Source of the DNA: Fremontodendron californicum
Taxonomy: Eukaryota; Streptophyta; Magnoliopsida; Malvales; Malvaceae
DNA length: 64,000 nt
Assembly: GCA_030761205.1 (NCBI GenBank)
Contig: JAULJL010000003.1
Span: 34,682,801 to 34,746,800 of the forward strand
Reading direction: 5' to 3'
The translations under genes and the position numbers were made by a program. Below, one piece after another: positions 44,896 to 58,543 of the stretch (the stretch's first letter is position 1; each line of letters opens with the position of its first letter). The notes beneath the pieces were generated by a model. It was not told the origin of the DNA, made no database searches, and saw nothing but the letters and a program-made list of their open reading frames with translations.

Positions 44896-47800
44896 TAAGA
44901 AGCTTGAATGATAATGCATTTTTTCACAAATTAAATTAAAATTCGGTTGATCCGTAATTAAATCTATAATAATCAATATACTAAAAGAATTTTAATAAGA
45001 AATATTAATTTATATATAACGCCAAAGCGTAACTGAAATTAAAAATTTGTATTGCATATAAATAGAATTAAAACTCACAATTAAAAGTAACATTTATAAA
45101 ATAACATTTAAAATGTAATTAATTGAATTAAATATATAATAAAGAAAATTTAAAAACACAATAAAATAATTATCATTTTAATTATAAATTATAATTTAAT
45201 CGTTTAATTGTATTGTATGATAACTTTATTGTCATTTCTTGAAATTCAATTCTATGGGTAATTAAATTACAATTATTAAATGTGTTTTAATTGCAATTTT
45301 AATTGAAATTTAATCGTTACAATTTAATCACCATTTATTATGTTTTAATTATACCAATTAAATCATAAAAAACAATTATTTTTAATTAATAGCCCAAAAT
45401 AAGTTATTTGGGGGTTATTACGACAATTAAATTAAATTAATTGTGTTTTAAATTATGTTTTCATTACCTAATAATTGTTTTTAATAGTGCTTGATTATTT
45501 GTCTTTTAATTTTTAAGGGAATTATAATTTTGAAAATTTTTAATTATTTTAACAGGTTACAATTAATCTTTTCATGTGAAACTTAATTATTTCCTTTTCA
45601 ATTTAAAGCTAAAATTTATGATGAAAAATAAAAACCGCCTACATTCACGTAAATATAATAATCAATTACTATACACTTATATCTTAGAAATCTAAAACTA
45701 TATTAATATAAATACTTCATATTTAAATGTTAGATTAATATTAAATATCATTTTATCATTATTCTAAATTAGTTAAAAATAATCAATTCCTTATATTTTA
45801 TGCTTAGTTCTTTGAAATCCTTGATAGTTTACTATGGTTTTGTGTTTTGTAGGTGTTATTTTGCATTAATTGCAATAATCAACTTAATTTGCAATGTAAA
45901 AAAATCCTAGTCAAAGTAAGATTAGTGGTTGTCAATCTTTCAACTTTGCATTAATTACAAGAATCTTTTCTTAAAGTTAATCCTTGTCAAAGTAAGAGAT
46001 TTAAATCAGCTATGACTTTCCTTATTTCTACATGCTTCGGCGGTAAGTAAAACATATTTCCTTGTTTAAATATATTTTGACTGTAAGTCACCAATTTTTT
46101 CTTATTTTGAAAAAACATTGGCTGCCACTCAACATTAGATGCTCATTAAATGCTCAAGACCTAGAAGCTGCCTATAAATAAAGACATAAGGGGGAGCTGA
46201 TCTTTACACTTCTTCTACTTTTGTATTTTTGATTTTCTTCTTCTTTTTTTTTTTTTAGTTTTTCTTCTTAATTTCTTTTATGTCTATGTTAACTATGTTT
46301 ATACTAGGCTAAACTTTTCTTTGGTTAAGGGTGATTTCAAAGCCCTAGACATGTTTTGTAATTGATTTTTAGATTCTATCTATTATTAATTTTCTATCAA
46401 AGTTGCTTATGTTTTTCCATAAAAATTGTTTATGATCTTTGTCTTGATTTATTTAGGTGTACAACTAGATAGATCTTGATAATTATCTATTGCTAGTTTA
46501 AGAGTCTTGATCCGTGTAATTGTCTTGATTTTCTATTAATAAGTGACAATTTGTGATAATGATTATGTTAGAGTTTTCGCTAATTGCAAAATGGAACATA
46601 ACATAGGTTAAACAATCCGAGCTTATGTGTTTTTTGCTTAAATCAACCTATCATTCTCATCATAAATCTGTCATTACATTAAATCTAGAGAGCTTATTCT
46701 AGATTGTCTAGTGGTTAGAGATTAAATAGAAAGTTTGTTCTATTTAACGACGAACTAAGAAAATATTGTGGTAACAGTTCTTGTTGTTGTCTAGGGTTGA
46801 TAATTTTGATAGTTAATTGATGTTGATAGATCTGATTATTGATTCTTAAAGATGTCTAATGGTGGATAATGAACCTTTAGCCATATTTCTCACATCTCAT
46901 TACTTCTTGTTTACTTGCTTTCTTATTGTTATTTATTTTCTTAATTTTTAAAACTCTTTAAAAAAAAAACCTTTTTTTTCTTCAATGTTGCATAAATTAT
47001 GTTTTCTTAATCATCTAGCCCCTAAAAGACAAAAGAGATTACATTTTATATTTCAAGATGTTATTTTGCGTCAAGTGGTAAGTTACGCCAGCATTCCACA
47101 TCATCATTTTGTGATAAAAAATAATAATTCTGGATATATCATTAGTATCTAATAGTTGGATGACAAAAATTGCACCATTTTAGAAAGTTAATAGATCAAA
47201 ATTTAGATTAAATCTTAATTGAAATTAAAATTTAGATTAAATTATTATGTTCCAAAATATGTAGATAGATAAAATAATAAACAAGCTATAAATAAAAAAA
47301 ATTGAAAATTCAAAACCTAATAAGAACATAAAAAAACATTTACTTTGCGCACCAATATCTTGAGCATTGAAAAATATATCTAAATAGAATTTAATAAGTT
47401 AATAAACTGATGTATATATATTAAGTCCGGTGTTCAAAATCCTATTCCTTTTTAAAAGATATTGATTGATGTTAATATTAGATTGATAATGACAAGAACG
47501 AATAAATGATTATAGACATTAAAAGGTAATATTTGGACATCAAAATAAACAAGTCAATACGTTAAGTAAGTTTTGTTTATTGAGATGTGATTTGAGTTTC
47601 TATTGTGGTGATTTATTATAATTTATTGTATCTTACTTTTATGATTTAAGGAGTGTAGTAAAATTTTTGGTTAATATCTACAAACTTTTTAGAAGTTTTT
47701 TTTTTTTTTTTTTCAAGAGTTGCTTTAATTTAAAACTTTGTTATCCACGTATAATATATGCTAACAGTATATTAAAATTTTTGAAGAAAGGGATTAAGAT

Positions 47801-48240
47801 GAAGAATTGAGTTTGCATTGGATCTGTAATTTTATCATTTTTTATTGTTTTTTTTCTTCTCATAATTGCTAATAATTTTAATAAATATAATATGTTTTGT
47901 AATTTTAAAACTTGATTTGCATAGTCGTTATTTGTTTCATTATAAAATTTAATTTAATTATGTTATATTTATCCTATTATTTTATTCTATTTAGTATATA
48001 TATTATTATAATATTACTAACTTTTTATTTTATATATTTAGAATATTTTACATTTAAATTATAACACATATTTGTAGCACCAATACATCATATCTAATGA
48101 AAAATTATCAACACTAATAATAAATTTTAATCAAATACATATGATTAATTCAAATATAATAAAAATATAAATATAGTACTAAAACACTAAATTCAATTTA
48201 ATTCAATTTAAAATGTAAAATAAATTTATAATTATTTTAA
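44896..48240. other. AT-rich intergenic stretch; possibly the body of a Helitron
   Basis: About 3.3 kb without a convincing gene. 45800-46900 has more balanced composition and a pyrimidine-rich tract but no protein match. Because a Helitron 3' terminus lies at 48274 in plus orientation, part of this stretch may belong to that element; the 5' terminus was not identified. Confidence 0.35.
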
Positions 48241-48274
48241 AATCAACCCGCGCATCGCGCGAGAGTATTCCTAG
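48241..48274 (+). mobile_element. Helitron 3' terminus (hairpin followed by CTAG)
   Basis: AACCCGCGCATCGCGCGAG forms a short GC hairpin (CGCGC-ATC-GCGCG) 10-12 bases ahead of CTAG (48271-48274), which is followed by T. A GC hairpin close to a CTRR end followed by T is the hallmark 3' end of plant Helitrons, and the preceding AT-rich sequence is typical of them. The 5' TC end and any Rep/helicase gene were not found, so this is a non-autonomous or truncated copy. Confidence 0.65.
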
Positions 48275-49129
48275 TTTATAGAATTTTGCTAACAAGTGTC
48301 TTAAGGGTACTTTTTAAGGTTATTATATGTAGTAATATCTTCATCCAATACATTAAAAATGATAAATAAAATTATCAACTTTTGTAATTAATACAATGCT
48401 ATTACTATAAATAACATATTAACTAATCTTAAAGAATGTCTTAAGGCACTCGTTAACAAAACCGTTATTTATATATGGTATTATATTATTTACATATATA
48501 TTTTTATTTAAGATATTGTTATAAAATATATCCACGTACTTATATTTAATTTTTAGATTTTTGTCCAATTCTACGAATCCAAATTTTAAAAAAAAATATA
48601 TATTCATGCAAAAACATATCAATATCTGATATTGATAACTGAATCCTTGTAACATAGTCCATAATAGTGATTTTTGATTCTCCTAAAAAGATAATTATTT
48701 TGAAATAATAAAAAAGAATGATCATTTTGATGTCTTATTTTATTTTAATTTTTTGTGAATTCAAGTCACTATTTTGTAAGTCATCATTTCGAGTGCTGAT
48801 TTAAATATAAATATGATTAATTTTAATACTAATTGATATGAATCTTTAAAAAATCACATTATAAAATTTAACTATTGGTATAGGAGAATCTAAATTCTTA
48901 TAATCCTCAACAAGAAATCTTATTATTTCAACGTGGATCGTAACACAATTCATCAAATAGATACTCTTCTAATCGATATTCTTCTAATCAATTTTTTTTT
49001 ACTGTTTAGCGATTCTTCCAACATGTTTTTTTTTGGAAAAGAAGCGAGGTTCACCATTTTTATTTATTTTTTAAGACAAAAAGTAAAATGCGAAAGTTTT
49101 TAACGGTGAAAATCATCGAAGACCCGAAG
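48275..49129. other. Upstream flank and promoter region of VPS26
   Basis: AT-rich sequence before the VPS26 leader. No single core promoter element stands out in the AT-rich background. The minus frame at 48419-48655 is low-complexity. Confidence 0.4.
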
Positions 49130-49494
49130 AAGACTGGCTGGTAGCAGAAGCGAAGAATCGCTAATAATAATTTTTATTTTTATTTTTTATTTTGTTACCG
49201 CTGATCTGCACTCAATTCAACAGTCAACCCTTCCTCTTCTCTTAGAACCCTAATTAAGGTAATTTTTCCTTTCCTCGTTGTTTCTTTGATCTGATTCCGT
49301 TGCTAAGGCTTTCTCAGCAAAAGTAAGAAAATGTTGAATATTTGAATTTGATTCGAAGCTTATTTTAATCCATTTTTCCTACTACTTTGTAACAATAGGT
49401 TTATTGATTTCAAATTTTCAATAATTTATGTCACTGTTTTTAGGTTCTTCATGCTTGGCAAAGTCTTGATTCAGGACTCCACTAAAGCATCATG
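49130..49494 (+). promoter_or_regulatory. VPS26: VPS26 5' leader: two exons, the start codon at the very end of the second
   Basis: A leader exon ends CCCTAATTAAG/GTAATT at 49258; the acceptor TTTTTAG/GTTCTTC opens a second exon at 49444-49494. The second exon's last three bases are ATG, immediately followed by the donor GTATTA at 49495. CTTCTCTTAGAACCC and the pyrimidine-rich block (about 49225-49252) look like a typical plant leader. The transcription start is not determined, so the upstream boundary is approximate. Confidence 0.65.
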
Positions 49495-52400
49495 GTATTA
49501 ATTTCTCAAGAAATTGCTTTTTTTTTTTTTTCCTTTTACTTTCTCAAAAGAATCTTTATTTGTGAAAAACTTGTTTATGTATTTTTTTTTCTTGCAGAAT
49601 TACCTAGTTGGAGCTTTCAAGCCGCCGTGTAATATTTTCATTTCATTTGCAGATGGAAGAAGCCGTAAGCAGGTATAGCTTGCATCTAATTGCTATTTCT
49701 TTTACCTCTCTAATCGCAAATTGATAAAATTTTAGGTAAAAAGAAAAGCATGCATTTAGATATAAAGTAAAATGCATGATTTTACAATTGTATAGAACAA
49801 TTATGTTAGAATTGATGTTTGGTTTTAGTCGGTTTTTCATTTTTAGTCACTTATGATTTTCCTTTATACTAGTCCAAGCAGCCAAAGAATAAAGTTGAGA
49901 TTTAAGTAATTGTTCATTACAAATTTGTTTCACTGTTTGTTTGGCATGCAAAAGTTTACATATATAGTGTGTAATTTTGTTGCTTTTGAACTCATTTAGT
50001 TCTCCTCCCTCCTGTTTTTCTCTTTTTCTAATGTGTTCAACAGTTGTGCTCTTGAGTTTTAGATGAGATTTTACGTTTATTTCTGGCTGTTTGTTTGGTA
50101 TTTCGTCTTCAAATATACTCTTCTTACAGCAATGTTATTTTGTAGGTTCCACTAAAGAAGGAAAATGGGAAAACAGTTATGGTTGCTCTCTTCCACAGCC
50201 TAGAAAATATTGTAGGAGAGGTAGTGTTTTCCATGTTTCATTTCAAAACTTATTATTGAGTTTATCTACTTATTGTATCCAAACCGTTTTGTTATTATTT
50301 GCAGTCAAAACTGTATGCGTGATTTGACTTTTTATTACTGATACTTCAGGTAGTTATAGAACCAATACATGGGAAGAAGGTTGAACATAATGGTGTTAAA
50401 ATTGAGCTCCTTGGTCAGATAGGTGTGCTTCATTTGCTTCATGTCTTTCATTTTAGGTCTGCCATTTGACTGTTAGCTGAGCATATTTATATAGCTGCTA
50501 TTACTTGCCTTTTTAATCTTTAAATGTTACATATAGTTTAGCCTGAGTCAATCTATAGTCCTACTTAGTATTATGGTGTTTTTCTCTTTGTTATAGTTGA
50601 GTTTGTTCTCTACTTTAAATTATCTTCTGTACTGGTTCTTTGTTTCCAGGATTTGTGAATAATTGTAATGTTGGAAAGGATGATCTCCATACGAATGATG
50701 CCATTATACCTGGACCGTGACATTTTTTTTCTTCTTTGCAGAATTGTATTTTGATAGAGGCAACTTCTATGATTTTACCTCTCTTGGTGAGTGTATTTGA
50801 CCATAAAAGAAAAGGCTTAAGAAGTCTTTAGTTTAACCAACTGTTTTATGGATCCTTGCAAGTTTTACTAGTCGTTTTCCACGTGATTTCCCCCCTCTCA
50901 TCTCTCCCTTTTCCTTGCCGGTTTGGGGTGGCATTACAAGGGACATTAAATATCTGTTGATTATTATGGTAAGTTGCTTCTAAGCTAATTTTCACTCTTT
51001 TCGCTGCAGTACGTGAACTTGATGTTCCTGGTGAATTATACGAAAGAAAAGCATATCCATTTGAATTTTCTACGGTGGAGATGCAGTATGAGTCGTATAA
51101 CGGAGTCAATGTTAGACTTAGGTAGGCTATCCATTTCATTTGTTTGTTGACTTTTATGATAAATTTTTATGCCTCTAGAAAGTATCCTTTTGTGAGCAAT
51201 ATCCTCTTTTCAAAGTTACTGTGCTTATTGGAGTCATCCTTGTCATGCTAGAGTGTGAAGGACATAAGCATATGTTTGGTTATTTTAGCTTTGTTGATGG
51301 TTACTCGTGCTTTCACGTGTCTAGTTTTCTTTGTGGAATTCAATTTGTTGTTCATGATTGTCATTAAGTTGAGAGATTATCACCATTACTGACAGAATGT
51401 GTGCAATGATATAGTGACCAAGGATCCATTAATATAGGATACGAACACAAAACTGATCTATCTAAACTTCATTGCAAACTTGTAGGTATATACTGAAAGT
51501 GACAATCAGTAGAAACTATGTCAGCAACATTGTGGAGTACCAAGATTTTGTGGTAATGTATTCTGTATAAGCACTAGATGGAATTATTATGCTATTCTAC
51601 TTGAAAATTTAACTCGGATTGCTATTACATTATTGTCATATTATCATCATTTATCAATCACCTTTTAACTTGTGAATATTTATGTATGAGTCGACTCAGA
51701 TTATGTGAGAGCAATGTTACATTACTCAGTTCAGTTTTTTAATTCAACTGCCCTAGAGTTGATATTAGGCACTTTCAATGTCTAGCGTTCTATATCTTTG
51801 GAGAAAACAAGGCAATCAATTGTATTTGTTTGATAGACTGTCATACATGAGCTATACTTACAGTTTTCAAATAGTAAACAGGCTGGGTGGAAATGCATCT
51901 TACCCTATTTATTCAATTACAATTACCATTATGTTCATTTGAAATATTCTGCTGTGACTAATAGTGCTTCATCGTGCTTTACACTTTGTACACTTCATAA
52001 AAGTGCTTCCATTTTTTTCTTTTATCTCTTTTTTTTTGGTTGACTAGTTATGCTGACATATCTTGCACAAGAGTGATGACCAAAGGCTTCCACAAGCAGT
52101 GAGTTTCACTTTGGAAGCTCATATTATGCGGTCGGAGAATAAATTGAATGATGCATAGTAGGATTTAGTACTTGTGAATATGGGGATGGTATTACAGATG
52201 GGAGGTGAAATATGAGGCACAAGGGTGTTATACCTACCTGTTCCTAATAAGAAGAGTTTGTTATGTAAAAGGAATGTATGAGGTGTGGACGAGTTGTTGA
52301 AAGTGAGAGATGAGGAAGTTTTTCTTTTCTAGATGATCTTAAGGGTGGCTCAACAATCCAGAGTCTGACATTGCTAGGTCTAGGGAGTTTCATAGATACA

Positions 52401-54968
52401 CAGCCTTAACAATCCAGAGTCTGACATTGCTAGGTCTAGGGAGTTTCATAGATACACAGCCTTACTTCTTTGAAAAGAGGCTGTTTCTGCACCCATGACT
52501 TCCAGGTCAGGATGGAACCACGTTACCATTGTGTCAAGACTTGCTCTCACTTGAAGGATTGATATGAGGTGATACATTGGTTGTTAGGAAGTAACCTCTT
52601 GTTGTTGGAAGGTCTAGGGAGTTTCATAGATACACAGCCTTACTTCTTTGAAAAGAGGCTGTTTCTGCACCCATGACTTCCAGGTCAGGATGGAACCACG
52701 TTACCATTGTGTCAAGACTTGCTCTCACTTGAAGGATTGATATGAGGTGATACATTGGTTGTTAGGAAGTAACCTCTTGTTGTTGGAAGGCATCTTCATG
52801 TGTCTTAACTAATCAACTAAGAGCAGATTCGACAAAAGTATAATTTGCATCTTCCTTGGTTTTGAGAGAGAATAAGGAATCAAATTGTGAAATGGTTGTC
52901 CTTGAAGATCTTGACTCTTGACCCCATATTAAATATCCTTTGAGTCCAATAAGACTGGTTTCTCTGAAGTGTTATCATCTATCTAAAGAATTTATTCCTA
53001 TCCATAACCATAAGTTACTTTGCATCGATTTTACGTTTTCCTATCTTGTATTTGTTTGCTTGTTCAGTTAGTTAGATTACCTGGATTAAGATTATAGCAT
53101 AGCAGATTGAAATTTGTTACTCATATTTTTATTTTTTTTTTTGAAAATTTTCTGCATCAGGTCCGCAATTATACTCCACCTCCATCAATCAATAACAGTA
53201 TTAAGGTAAGGAAATTTCCTTTTATTTCCTGATGCTTATTTGTTTTAAGTAACTGATGAGATTTAAATTAAAAGATTTCTTTTCTTTGAAACTTACACAT
53301 ACTTATGTATCAAAAGTGGATTTAACTTGTCTTGCTGCTCCAATGCATTTACTTCATCTATTCTCTTTTTTATCATATGAAGATATGCCATATGCCTAAA
53401 TTTGGGTCACTCTTATCACAATTCTTCTTAAAGAGATGATCGATTTGTCCCTTTACAAATTACATGGTGCTATAAAATCTCCCATACTAGTGCCTGATAT
53501 TCCCAATGTTAGTTTCCATGATAGTTATTGGAATGACCTTAAAACTGTTTCTTTAATTGTTTCCTTGGTGATTTGATCGTTGATATGATGTACCTACTCC
53601 ATACCAAGTACGTCACTCATATTGACTTTATTTATTTGTATTGATTGTTCATCTAGATGGAAGTGGGGATTGAGGATTGTCTACACATTGAATTTGAATA
53701 CAGTAAAAGCAAGTACGTCACTCAAAGTGCATTTCTCGACAGGAGTTTGTATAAAATCCCGTGCCAATTATCTTACACTAAGTTGGAAGGATACTGATGT
53801 GTTTATATTAATATTCAGGTGTCATTTGAAGGATGTCATTGTTGGCAAGATATATTTTCTTCTTGTTAGAATTAAGCTAAAAAATATGGAGCTTGAGATC
53901 AGGCGCCGAGAGTCGACTGGATCAGGGCCAAATACATATGTTGAGACAGAGACCCTTGCGAAATTCGAGTTGATGGATGGTGCTCCTGTCAGAGGTACCC
54001 TAGCAAACTTCTCTATCTCATACCATATTTTCTAGCTTTATATTTTTACCTTTTATATTTTTAATGTCACAGATTTAGAATTCTAGGCAGATATCTGAGA
54101 TATTCTTTGGCACAGAACACTTGTATACAACCATGCTTTTAAGGAATACCTCCTAGTATTGGCATTTGCCTTAATGTTCTGTATTGATGAATTGGTTGAA
54201 GAATTCACTTTCTAAAACCATCTGCATTCTAGGGTGACAGCTGCTATGTTACTCCGACACTTCATTTTTCTTGAAGTATCCGTGTCGGATGCATATCTGG
54301 TCATGGGTATGGGGATATGACTCTCCAAGAACCCCCCAAATACATGGAAAAATTTAGAAAAAAAATTGAACATTACCCGTGTCGGACACATACTCGTATC
54401 CGACACTCAGACTTGAATCCGAGTAACATAGGAAGCTGTACTGGCTAAGTACTGTACAGTGTACACTACACTGCTACAGTTGTTGGTCAAGACTGCTACT
54501 TAAGTTGCAATATAATCATTTTAGACTAAGGTTTCAATTATAAATTCTATATGAAATTGAGAAGTTGATTGTTGTATTTATGCACCTTTCTGCTCAAAAT
54601 ATTACTAGTAATATTGTTTTTTTAATAATTCTGAAGTACATAATTAATGAGCTCGTATCTAAACTATGATAACATTATGCTGGATTTTGCTTTGATCAGA
54701 ATTTTTTTTTTTTAATTTTTTATGTAGTTATATTTATCACCTAGGTCATGGGCCATATCTAACTTGAGCTATTACCAATGCTTTTACAGGAGAATCGATT
54801 CCGATCAGACTATTCTTAAGTCCATATGAACTGACGCCAACATATCGTAACATCAATAACAAATTCAGCGTGAAATACTATTTGAATCTTGTTCTAGTGG
54901 ATGAAGAAGATCGACGGTACTTCAAACAGCAAGAAATCACTTTGTACCGGATTCTCGAAACTTCATAA
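49492..54968 (+). CDS. VPS26: Vacuolar protein sorting-associated protein 26 (retromer core subunit)
   Basis: VPS26 is the arrestin-fold subunit of the retromer core (VPS26-VPS29-VPS35), which recycles vacuolar sorting receptors from endosomes. Coding segments: 49492-49494, 49598-49672, 50146-50220, 50350-50422, 50742-50786, 51010-51121, 51486-51552, 53161-53205, 53657-53712, 53819-53994 and 54790-54968. They total 906 nt, encoding 301 residues plus TAA, the usual plant VPS26 length. All junctions obey GT-AG and keep frame. Hallmarks in order: NYLVGAFKPPCNI at the N-terminus, HGKKVEHNGVKIELLGQIE, YFDRGNFYDFTSLVREL, PGELYERKAYPFEF, NGVNVRLRYILKV, MEVGIEDCLHIEFEY, DVIVGKIYFLLVRI, RRRESTGSG…ETETLAKFELMDGAPVRGESIP, and FSVKYYLNLVLVDEEDRRYFKQQEITLYR at the C-terminus. 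It has no signal peptide or membrane segment, as expected for a cytosolic coat subunit. Intron 53995-54789 and the 1.6-kb intron 51553-53160 carry repeats. No defect is visible; it is expected to be functional. Confidence 0.97.
52352..52788. repeat. Two nested tandem duplications in a VPS26 intron
   Basis: A 56-bp unit (AACAATCCAGAGTCTGACATT…CAGCCTT) is present twice in a row from 52352. The end of the second copy begins a 178-bp unit (GGTCTAGGGAGTTTCATAG…TTGTTGTTGGAA, about 52433-52610) that is repeated immediately (52611-52788), apparently without change. Both lie in the 1608-bp intron and do not touch exons. Their near identity implies recent origin. Confidence 0.9.
54240..54425. repeat. 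Dispersed 'CGTGTCGGACA' repeat in a VPS26 intron
   Basis: The segment contains GTATCCGTGTCGGATGCATAT, ATATGACTCTCCAA, AAAATTTAGAAAAAAAATTGA and CCCGTGTCGGACACATACTCGTATCCGACACTC, ending GAGTAACATAGG. A related copy in the same orientation lies in the last intron of the CIPK gene (58860-59002), and a weaker one at about 58010-58140. No protein is encoded; it is a short interspersed element of unknown class. Confidence 0.65.
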
Positions 54969-57900
54969 TTTTTCTTTCAAATCAGGATGAGTTCAGACAT
55001 ATGAATGTGGGAAAGAAGATCAGAATACTTTATGGCACGTTTAGTACTGGAACTCTTTCTGGTGTACTTTGAGCTTGTTAATGAAATGAAGTTTTCGGCT
55101 GTTTTGTACGAATAGCTGCACTGGTTTTGGGTGTCGGCATGGCACTCGTATTACAGTCTTGCTTATCCGTCGTGTATTTTCCAATCAATGAACGAAAAAT
55201 TAAAAATATGGGTTCCATTGTTGGTTGTAGGCTTGTTCAGTTGTTCAAAAAGTTGGCTTGCATTATACTTGATAATTCGTGTATCCGTGTCGTGTTTTTG
55301 TATTTTGTTATGTTATAATTGTGTTTGAGGTATTTTATATTTATATAAATTTTGATACGTTAATAATTCGTATTATATAAATTTTGAGACGTTCGTGTCG
55401 TATTCGTGTTTTATTTCGTGTCCGTGTTTTTAGTTATTTTTTTCGTGTTGTGTCCAATATTGTTAGGTCTAGCTTGCATGGTGAGTTTTTTTTTTTCTTT
55501 AATCTTTATTTATGATGAATAAAAATTGTTGTAGTCCTGTTTTATGTCACCATATGTAGTATTTCATACATCAGTTTTTCTGCCTTTGGCTTCATTCCGT
55601 CAGTTTTTCATGTTTCTAAATCTACTAAATTATGATACACTCGTTATATTTATTAAAAAAAAAAATTAGTGGATAGTTTTTTTTTATATAAAAAATATAG
55701 TTATTTTTAATTTTTATAAATTTTTTAAGTAATTTCTGAATTAGTATCTAGTTTATTCTTGATATTAACTCAACCCTTTTAATACGATATAGATGACCAG
55801 AGGAACCAAATTTTCCCTGCTAGTTAGCTTCCCCCATGAGGAAAAAGAGAATAAAATGGTTAAAAGGGTAAAATAATAACGTGAAATGTAGTAAAGCTCA
55901 GCTCATCATCCCAGCTCCCCAGTCCCCAGTGGCCAAGGACGTCAATAAATTTTTTTATCTTTTTTATAAAGGTAGTTGAATTATTTCAGGTTATTATATT
56001 AAGAAAGTAATGTATTATTTTAATGGATTAAAATTCATTAAATTAATTATTATTTATATATAAATAATAATTTAATTAATTTTAAAAAATATTTTAAGAA
56101 TATTCGTTAGCCAAACTTATAAACTAAATAAACATTTAACATTACTAGTTATTATTGTTAAATTACACTTTTTGTCAACGAAATTTATCAATAAGGAATT
56201 TAACCAATTAAAGCTCTGGTCCGTGCTTTTATTATTTATTATTATTATTTTTTTTTTTTGAAAAAAAATGAAAAAAAAAAAACAAAAGCAAAAGCACCGA
56301 TCATCTTAAATAATCCTATAAGTTATTAGTTTAGATACGGATTAATAATATTGGACACGACACGATTATATGACATAAAAAAAAATATAAAAAATATGAT
56401 ACGATACGAAAAAATAACTCGAATATGATATAAATACATAAATGTCTCAAAATTTATATAATACGAATTATTATTATATCAAAATATATATAAATATAAA
56501 ATATCTTAAATACGATTATGACACGATAAAATATACGAACATAACACACATACACCCTAAATCTAAACCAATCATGTTCAGCTTTTCATTTTATTAACTA
56601 ATTGTGCTATAAATAACCGATCATCTACATCTTTTCATTCTATTAATTGTGCTATTAACAGCAAAACCCCACCCAAAAGTGGGTGGCTATCTTTTATTTT
56701 ATTTTATTTTCCTTTCCTTTTCTTTTCTATCTTTCTTTCTTGAACTTTGTTTCCTTCCCAAAGACTTTTTCATGCTCAGTTGAGTCTAGAAAAATCGTTG
56801 GAAATTCCTGTCCATATTAAAACATGCCGTACAGAATCTGATCATTCACGATGTAATTGGTCTTAAACTTTTTTCTCCATAACCATAGTAATTACCTAAA
56901 ACATGAAGAATCTACCAATAGTGATTTGACAATATGAAAATGCAATCCATTTTGGACTCAACCAAAGACTTCAAAGTTGTCCTTCAATCTTTTTGTAAAG
57001 TTGCATGAATAAGAATGTATGTTACAACTTTTCTTTTTTTTTTTTTTTTAAATAAAATGTCTTGAATGGGTAGATTATATACTACTACAAGGAACAATCA
57101 ACAAATTCCTAGTACATTATGTCAATATGCCCACAGTTCCATTTCTCTTTCAAAGCAATTGCAAACCTTATTTATAGTCACATGGTGTAAGCATCCAATA
57201 TGACATTGACTCCTTACCAAACTTTCAAAAAATAGAAACTTTTCATTTATTGAATTTCAAAAGGCATCAACATGATGCTCACAATGTGTTAAAAATATGA
57301 AAACTGATTTACAACATTTTTCTCATATAATTTCCTAAAGAAGAAAAGTTTGATAAAGTTGCTTATATAACTCTTTAATAATGATTGTTGTACTCATGTT
57401 CGACACTTCATTAATAGGATAAGATACAAAATATATCCAATATTTCATCATAAAAGTGGACACGATCTTTGTGTCTGTTACAATTGAAAAAGAGGAGAAA
57501 TTTTTTCTGATATGATTTATACATCCACTCACTTATTCTCTTTCGATTTTTCTCTTTTAATCTATATATCTAGAATATTCAATTTCTCTTGAACATATAT
57601 CAACATTAATCCTTTGGATTATTTGAACTAAAATTGAGATGATAATTAAAAATAAAGATGAAAAATTAATTGATAAAATAGATAAAAGTGTACTGATTGA
57701 TACTAATGTCCAGACTAAAAGTAAAGTTATTAAAAAAGTACTTTTGACCCCATAAAAATGAATTTTTTAAAAAAAAAACCATTGTATTTAAAATTTTAAA
57801 TATGAATGCAATGATATAAATAATATTTTAAATAAAATTAATTAAATAACATATACATTTTAAATATGAATAATTTATGTAAATTATATGAATAAATATA

Positions 57901-58543
57901 AAAAATAAACATATTTATTTATATATTATGTTACATTAATATATTTTTATTTACAACATTTTTATAAGACGTGTATATATAAATTTTTATTTAAAACATT
58001 ATTATAAGACGTATCCATATATCGATATCTAATTTTTTAATTTTTTTAATCTGACTCAGCGAATCTAACTTTTAAACAAATGACGAACTAGATATGCGAA
58101 CACATACCAATATCAAATACCTATACCCGAACGCATGTACCTTAGACTTATACTCTTCCCAAAAAAAAGAAAAGAAACTATTTCTATAGCATAATTTGAG
58201 AGGAAGAAACCAAATGGAAACACAAGGGTTTTCTTATTTCTTTTCTTTTTTTCAAATATCGTTAACCAGTAATCATAATTGACATTTTAGTGTAGAAGGG
58301 TAAACAAAACCACTGCATTCCATGGGATTCATCCATGCTTTCCAACACTAAAATAACACAGAAAACAACTGGAAGAACCATGGCTGTTTAATCGTACAGG
58401 AAAAGGAAAAAAAGACAACAATCCCCACAAAAAAAAAAAAGAAAAAGATAGGGGCAAAAAAGAATGAAGATATAGAGCAACTGAGGAACATTCAACAACA
58501 GCAATGGACAAAAGATCAAACATGGGCGGGAACAAGTTTTACT
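54969..58543. other. Convergent intergenic region between VPS26 and CIPK3-like genes
   Basis: About 3.6 kb between the 3' ends of two converging genes. The VPS26 3' untranslated region occupies the first few hundred bases; AATGAAATGAAG at about 55081 is a possible polyadenylation element. The rest is AT-rich, with a diverged TTTGATACGTTAATAATTCG repeat near 55345 that recurs at 13050. The frames at 55127-55328 are in the 3' untranslated zone and are not considered genes. Confidence 0.5.

Noticed and set aside
55127..55328. Two overlapping plus-strand frames after VPS26
   Set aside because: They lie in the VPS26 3' untranslated zone; no homology, and two frames are open only by chance.
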